From JADJGC01 sp964617645 (lineage in GTDB: Bacteria > Zixibacteria > MSB-5A5 > CAIYYT01), in NCBI GenBank assembly GCA_964617645.1, contig CAZTYE010000003.1:394964-458963 (forward strand): DNA of 64,000 nucleotides, given 5' to 3'. Below are positions 59,965 to 64,000 of this stretch, piece by piece (position 1 is the first letter of the stretch; every line of letters starts with the position of its first letter). The notes under the pieces are model-generated. The model was not told the origin of the DNA and ran no database searches. It saw only the letters and a list, made by a program, of their open reading frames with translations. The position numbers and the translations under genes are program-made.

Positions 59965-60699
59965 GTGATTCGATTGCAGAACATTCGCAAGAGCTTCGGT
60001 AGCGCAGAAGTGCTTAAGGGGGTAAACCTGTCGATTGATGAGGGTCAAACGATGGTGATCCTCGGCAAGTCGGGTTGCGGCAAGTCGGTGTTGCTCAAGC
60101 TGATCCTCCGGCTCCTGAGCGCCGATGGCGGCACGATCTTCATCGACGATCAGGACACGACGAGGTTCGGCGAAGAGCAGATGGTGCCGGTGCGCAAGAA
60201 ATTCGGCATGCTGTTCCAGTCGGCGGCGTTGTTCGATTCGATCAACGTCAAGGAGAACGTCGCCTATATGCTGAGAGAGCACACGCCGATGACCGAGAAA
60301 GAAATTGATGATCGGGTTGCGGAGGTGCTTTCATTTGTGCAACTTGCCGGTGTGCAGGAGAAGATGCCGGCGGATTTGTCCGGGGGCATGAAAAAGCGCG
60401 TAGCATTGGCGCGGGCCCTGGCCTACAAGCCGCGATATCTGTTGTATGATGAACCGACAACCGGGCTTGACCCGTTGACCGCCAAGGCGATCAACGAGTT
60501 GATTCGGAACACGCAACAGGCGCTGGATGTTACTTCGATTGTTGTGACGCACGATCTGATTTCGGCGTTCTATGTTGGCGATCGGTTTACCTTGATCCGC
60601 GACGGACTGGCGGCGTTTTCCGGCACGCCGGAGGAGTTTAAGGCTGCCACCGATCCGTTCATCGTCGAATATCTGGCCGCTACGGTGGAGTATCATTAG
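59965..60699 (+). CDS. mlaF: MlaF-type ATPase of the phospholipid ABC transporter
   Basis: A 244-residue ATPase starting at GTG 59965. Walker A 'GKSGCGKSV' (34-42), signature 'LSGGMKKRVALARAL', Walker B 'YLLYDEPTTGLDP', H-loop 'SIVVTHD'. The LSGGMKKR signature is typical of MlaF. It powers MlaE and lies 2 nt before mlaD. Confidence 0.95.
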   Translation: MIRLQNIRKSFGSAEVLKGVNLSIDEGQTMVILGKSGCGKSVLLKLILRLLSADGGTIFIDDQDTTRFGEEQMVPVRKKFGMLFQSAALFDSINVKENVAYMLREHTPMTEKEIDDRVAEVLSFVQLAGVQEKMPADLSGGMKKRVALARALAYKPRYLLYDEPTTGLDPLTAKAINELIRNTQQALDVTSIVVTHDLISAFYVGDRFTLIRDGLAAFSGTPEEFKAATDPFIVEYLAATVEYH

Positions 60700-60701
60700 C
60701 G

Positions 60702-61643
60702 ATGTCAAAGCCTCTACGAGTTGGTCTGCTCATTCTGGTTGCGGCGGTAGTCGTCGTGGTCGCGGTGTTTGCGGTCGGCGATCAGGAAGGCGTATGGAAG
60801 CCGAAGTACACGTTGTTCATACGCTATGACGATGTGTACGGATTGCTGCCAGGCGCGCCGGTGCGGCTCGCGGGTTTGCGCGTCGGCACCGTGAAGGACA
60901 TCAATTTTTCGACGACAAATCCGGGCAAACTCGAAGTCACGCTGCGCGTCGATGAGGCGGTGCAAAAATACATCCGTACTGATTCGCGAGCGATCATTGG
61001 CACTCTCGGCCTTCTCGGCGATAAGACCATTGAAATCTCCGCTGGAACCGACACGGCGCTGATGCTCGAGGACGGCGACCACCTCATGCCGGCGAAATCG
61101 TCATCGATTGAGGCGATTATCGCCGAAGGCGGCGACGCGGTGGAAAATATCAAGGAAGCATCGCGGCACGCCAAAGAGATCATCGAAAAGATCAACAACG
61201 GTACCGGTTCGCTGGGGCTGTTTGTCAACGACCCCAATGTCTACTTCGATCTCGATAAGCTGCTGGTCTTGACCGAAAATCTCACCCGCCAACTTGAATC
61301 CGGCACCGGGTCATTCGCGAAGTTTGTCAAGGACTCGTCGATGTATGTTGAAATGCGCAATCTGATGGCCAACACCAATACGCTGTTCGACTCGCTCGCC
61401 AACGGAGAGGGGACACTGGCGCAGTTGCTTCATGATCCGAAGCCCTACGAAGATTTCAAATCGATCATTTCCGACTGGCGGACGATTACTTCCAAGATCA
61501 ATTCGGGTGAAGGGGCCATGGGGCAGCTTCTGACCAACGACACGCTGTACATCAATCTTGCACGAACCCTCGATCGCGCCGAGGCGCTGCTGGAAGATTT
61601 CCGCCTGAATCCGGGGCGGTATATCAAGCTACGGATCTTCTGA
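60702..61643 (+). CDS. mlaD: MlaD-type MCE domain protein with C-terminal repeats
   Basis: A 313-residue protein with one membrane anchor (about 5-26) and an MCE domain (about 37-113, 'DVYGLLPGAPVRLAGLRVGT', 'LGLLGDKTIEISAGT'). The last 150 residues hold four related units of about 40 residues with the pattern 'N/S-G-x-G-(S/T)-(L/F)...(D/N)-D/S-x-x-x-Y': 'NNGTGSLGLFVNDPNVY', 'ESGTGSFAKFVKDSSMY', 'ANGEGTLAQLLHDPKPY' and 'NSGEGAMGQLLTNDTLY'. E. coli MlaD lacks these. The MCE hexamer forms the lipid channel; the repeats may lengthen it toward the outer membrane. Confidence 0.94.
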   Translation: MSKPLRVGLLILVAAVVVVVAVFAVGDQEGVWKPKYTLFIRYDDVYGLLPGAPVRLAGLRVGTVKDINFSTTNPGKLEVTLRVDEAVQKYIRTDSRAIIGTLGLLGDKTIEISAGTDTALMLEDGDHLMPAKSSSIEAIIAEGGDAVENIKEASRHAKEIIEKINNGTGSLGLFVNDPNVYFDLDKLLVLTENLTRQLESGTGSFAKFVKDSSMYVEMRNLMANTNTLFDSLANGEGTLAQLLHDPKPYEDFKSIISDWRTITSKINSGEGAMGQLLTNDTLYINLARTLDRAEALLEDFRLNPGRYIKLRIF

Positions 61644-61680
61644 GCGAAGTGGTCAAGCCGCCCGGCGCCCCACCGGAAGG

Positions 61681-61813
61681 GACTGTTGAAAAAGCCCTAT
61701 CGGCTGTCACCCTGAGCCGCTCCGCAGGCGAAGGGTCTGTGAGTATTGTGGCACAAGGTCAGACAGATTCTTCGCTGCGCTCAGAAAGACATGAACACGG
61801 TTTTTCAACAGTC
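61681..61813. repeat. 133-bp element with perfect 13-bp terminal inverted repeats
   Basis: GACTGTTGAAAAA (61681-61693) is matched exactly by its reverse complement (61801-61813). The interior contains CCCTGAGC...GAAGGGT and 'TTCTTCGCTGCGCTCAGAAAGACA'-like segments, which I recall as a widespread interspersed repeat in environmental genomes. No target duplication is clear at the borders and there is no coding capacity. It behaves like a MITE, mobilised in trans if at all. Confidence 0.7.
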
Positions 61814-61991
61814 GCGGAACGGCGGGGATCAAGCATCGGCAGGGGAATCGGCAGGCGCATTGCCCCGCTGAAGCGCGGGACGCCCCTACGCGATCGACAT
61901 CACGGAATCTCGGGCATGGCGCGCCATGCCCCCACCCGAGTGGCGGCGGAAATGTCATGCCGCAAGACGGCTGGACGTACAAGGTCAGCCT
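61814..61991. repeat. GC-rich hairpin repeats with a 20-bp perfect palindrome
   Basis: GGGCATGGCG and its exact reverse complement meet at 61912-61931, and CTCGGG/CCCGAG extends the fold outward. A 5' neighbour (about 61862-61890) has CCCGC...GCGGG. The segment fills the gap between mlaD and the beta-helix gene and has no ORF. Confidence 0.55.
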
Positions 61992-63965
61992 CTATTTCAG
62001 AAGTACCAGTTTTTTCGCTTTCACGTATTCAACCCCCCCGACTGACAGTTTGTAGAAATACGTTCCGGAAGCTACCTCCTTTCCGGACCGATCGCGGCCA
62101 TCCCAATAGGCGATGTGTTGGCCCGGAGACTGTGATTCGTCAACAAGGACTCTTACCAGTTGGCCGAGCAGATTGAAAATCTCCAAGCGTACCGTCGCCG
62201 GTTGCGCGCCGATATTCGGCAGACTGTACACTATCGCTGTCGTGGAATTGAACGGATTCGGGTAGTTCTGCTCCAACGATGCCGACTGTGGCAGCGGCGG
62301 ATCCTGCTGGTCGTCCACGTCAGTGCCGATGAACACGACTTCTGCCGCGGGCTGTGAAACCAAGCCGATGCTGTCGACCGCAACGATGGTATAACGGCCG
62401 CCGGTGACGGCGCTGTAGCTCGTATCGGTATAACTCAAGAACGTACAGTCATCGGGAGTTTTGCGCAGCAGCGAATCGATGAATTGATGAAAGTAAGCGA
62501 TCACGTGTGCCGAGTCTATGGGAACAGATCCGGAAGTCGATTTGAAGAGCGCGAGATACTTCAGATCGGACTCAGTGCTTTTCAGCCACTGCAAGGTAGC
62601 TCCTGTGGATTTGGCGGTACCGGTGAAGCTCTCCGGCGTTGCCGGCGCGAAGTCCTGATAAGCGTAGAGTTTCCCGGCGCTCCCGCCGAACGGGCCAATA
62701 TCGGAGCGGCTGCCATCCTGATCGAGAATATCCGGCCGACCGGCATCGATGCAGGGCGATCCGGCAGCAAGTAAGTAGTCGACGGTATCGACAAACATTG
62801 GATCGCGGCAGAGGTTGGAGTCGATGTCGACGAGCAGCGTATCGGAATCGTATAAATAATCTTGGCAGAAGAGTGAGTCCATTGGATCAAGCAGCGGACT
62901 AATAATCACAAAGTGCGGGCGTGCAGCGTCGAGCCAGAAGTCGTTGTGATCGAAAGAGTATGTCGCCTTTTCAAAGTAACTCCATTCATAACGAATCCGC
63001 ACCCCTTGATGCCTACCGATGAAGATGTTGTTGTAGATATGATTATTAATGCCGCCGCCAACATATAGCAGGGTATTGCCACGACCCCGCGTTGTATCTC
63101 CGTAGCAGCCTTCAAAAAAGTTGTTCCGAACAATTGCATTAGGGGTTCCGATTCGAAGGTAGTCGAAGGAAGGCGGAATGTCCTGTTGCGGCGGTAGAAT
63201 GTCGTTAATAAAGAGATTGTTCTCTGCAATGATCAGTCCATTCGAGAGAGAGCAGTCGATACCTCGCTGATAGCCGGAAAATACATTGCGAGCGATCCGG
63301 AAGTTGCCGTCACCGAGTGCGTAGAAAAACATCTCGATTGACGTCTGACCGCCATAGGTCTCACGATTATTTAGGAAACTACACCCCGTTATCTCCCCGT
63401 TTCCCGCGCCGATGCCGACATAGATAGTGACACCCGCGCTGAATGTCGGACAGTCGAAATACTGACAATTGCGAATGTCAAGATACTTCGCTGCGCTGTA
63501 GACGGTGTATGCAAAGGACTCAAAAATACACCCCTCGATCCGCAAGGTGTCCTTTCGCGCCAAAAAGTTGATCCCAATCACCCACGGCTGCCCAACATGC
63601 GATACAAACCGGATTCCTTGGACTCGAAAGCCGCCCGTGTCGACTGCGAATTGGATATCTCCAGTGCCAGTGTAACTTACTCGGGTAGAATCACTGCCGG
63701 CACCGATCAGAGTCAGCCCGCCGTTCAGGCTAACCGTTGTGGGATCGTAATAGACTCCACTTCCGATTCTAATCGTATCGCCCGGAAGAGCATAGGGCAC
63801 GGCGAGGCCAACGCGATGAGTCGCCGTTTCCCATGATGTGTGTGGCGGCGTATTGTTGCCGTCATAGGAAACGTATAGAACGCGTCCTTCAACTGTGGCG
63901 GAACAAAAGATCGCCCCGAAGATTACCGACAAACCGAAAAATACGAAGCCGAACTGCCGACTCAT
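61992..63965 (-). CDS. Secreted right-handed beta-helix protein with T9SS-type sorting domain
   Basis: A 657-residue exported protein. Signal peptide about 1-27. Residues about 60-420 form a parallel beta-helix of the right-handed kind ('LRIEGCIFESFAYTVYSAAK', 'NHIYNNIFIGRHQGVRIRYE', with the closing 'AAGSPCIDAGRPDILDQDG' typical of this class, which often acts on or binds polysaccharides). After an FN3-like segment (about 435-550) comes the T9SS tail: 'LEQNYPNPFNSTTAIVYSL', 'RDRSGKEVASGTYFYKLSVG' and 'VKAKKLVLLK'. It probably sits on the cell surface. No active site is evident. Confidence 0.87.
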   Translation of the reverse strand: MSRQFGFVFFGLSVIFGAIFCSATVEGRVLYVSYDGNNTPPHTSWETATHRVGLAVPYALPGDTIRIGSGVYYDPTTVSLNGGLTLIGAGSDSTRVSYTGTGDIQFAVDTGGFRVQGIRFVSHVGQPWVIGINFLARKDTLRIEGCIFESFAYTVYSAAKYLDIRNCQYFDCPTFSAGVTIYVGIGAGNGEITGCSFLNNRETYGGQTSIEMFFYALGDGNFRIARNVFSGYQRGIDCSLSNGLIIAENNLFINDILPPQQDIPPSFDYLRIGTPNAIVRNNFFEGCYGDTTRGRGNTLLYVGGGINNHIYNNIFIGRHQGVRIRYEWSYFEKATYSFDHNDFWLDAARPHFVIISPLLDPMDSLFCQDYLYDSDTLLVDIDSNLCRDPMFVDTVDYLLAAGSPCIDAGRPDILDQDGSRSDIGPFGGSAGKLYAYQDFAPATPESFTGTAKSTGATLQWLKSTESDLKYLALFKSTSGSVPIDSAHVIAYFHQFIDSLLRKTPDDCTFLSYTDTSYSAVTGGRYTIVAVDSIGLVSQPAAEVVFIGTDVDDQQDPPLPQSASLEQNYPNPFNSTTAIVYSLPNIGAQPATVRLEIFNLLGQLVRVLVDESQSPGQHIAYWDGRDRSGKEVASGTYFYKLSVGGVEYVKAKKLVLLK

Positions 63966-64000
63966 CGTCAGCCCCTATTGTGAAAACGTTTGAGATTAAG

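Noticed and set aside
1..64000. CRISPR arrays, rRNA operons, prophage or integrase genes
   Set aside because: Looked for and not seen: no regularly spaced repeats, no rRNA-like blocks, no phage structural or recombinase proteins.

Overview
The window looks like a chromosomal segment from an uncultured Gram-negative bacterium of the FCB group. Candidate phylum Zixibacteria or a close relative is my best guess, by inference and without any database search. The reasons are: three predicted exported proteins end in the FlgD-Ig/type IX secretion (T9SS, Por) style C-terminal sorting domain with the 'YPNPFN' type motif; another exported protein ends in a type I dockerin pair; the gene set is double-membrane (TonB/ExbB/ExbD, LptF/LptG, MlaEFD, outer-membrane barrel, lipoproteins); and isoprenoids come from the MEP pathway. 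No rRNA, CRISPR array, prophage or transposase gene is visible. The region is mostly housekeeping and envelope genes, with short repeats in some gaps.

Layout. 1-1.1 kb: start of an ECF sigma factor gene (minus strand, cut by the window edge), a regulatory-looking gap, and a small conserved protein of the DUF6614 type. 1.2-8.4 kb: a plus-strand translation operon rpmE, DUF1385, prfA, a membrane protein, tldD, tldE, a small Tat-type ORF and prmC, with 4-8 nt overlaps from DUF1385 to tldE. 8.4-19.2 kb: a cupredoxin with T9SS tail, a NatAB-like exporter, DUF2231 plus Cu+-ATPase, a second ABC-2 exporter, a MATE pump, and a two-protein Ada-type alkylation repair pair (adaA, ogt). 19.2-25 kb: an outer-membrane barrel behind a striking operator cluster, an MBL/beta-CASP nuclease, and a dockerin-tailed M14 carboxypeptidase. 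25-35.4 kb, mostly minus strand: exported DUF255 thioredoxin-like lipoprotein, LptF/LptG pair, EamA transporter, lipoprotein, SH3 protein, ispH-ispG and lipA. 35.5-37.2 kb: PilZ protein, tadA, a membrane protein and tRNA-Ser(CGA).

37.2-48.2 kb: exported C1 peptidase, then a surface-glycan group (flippase, two GNAT proteins, a polysaccharide deacetylase-like protein), a divergent 1140-residue glycosidase-like T9SS protein and a methyltransferase. 48.3-53.8 kb: a minus-strand energy-transduction operon (TPR protein, 4-TM protein, ExbB, two ExbD, TonB). 54-64 kb: LolD/MacB-like ABC pair, DedA protein, metallophosphoesterase, a lipoprotein overlapping mlaE, mlaF and mlaD, a repeat-filled gap with a 133-bp terminal-inverted-repeat element, and a secreted beta-helix T9SS protein.

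How the genes work together: the first operon joins termination (RF1), the enzyme that methylates its GGQ glutamine (PrmC) and the TldD/TldE protease. Several blocks serve the outer membrane: LptF/G, MlaEFD and the TonB-ExbBD motor. The T9SS-tailed and dockerin-tailed proteins are the likely surface cargo. I did not find a self-evident new multi-gene system. The best leads are non-coding: the operator array at 19.2 kb with a matching direct repeat at 54.0 kb, two switch-like leaders (43.8 kb and 57.2 kb), the repeated box upstream of the sigma gene, and the lipoprotein coupled to mlaE.
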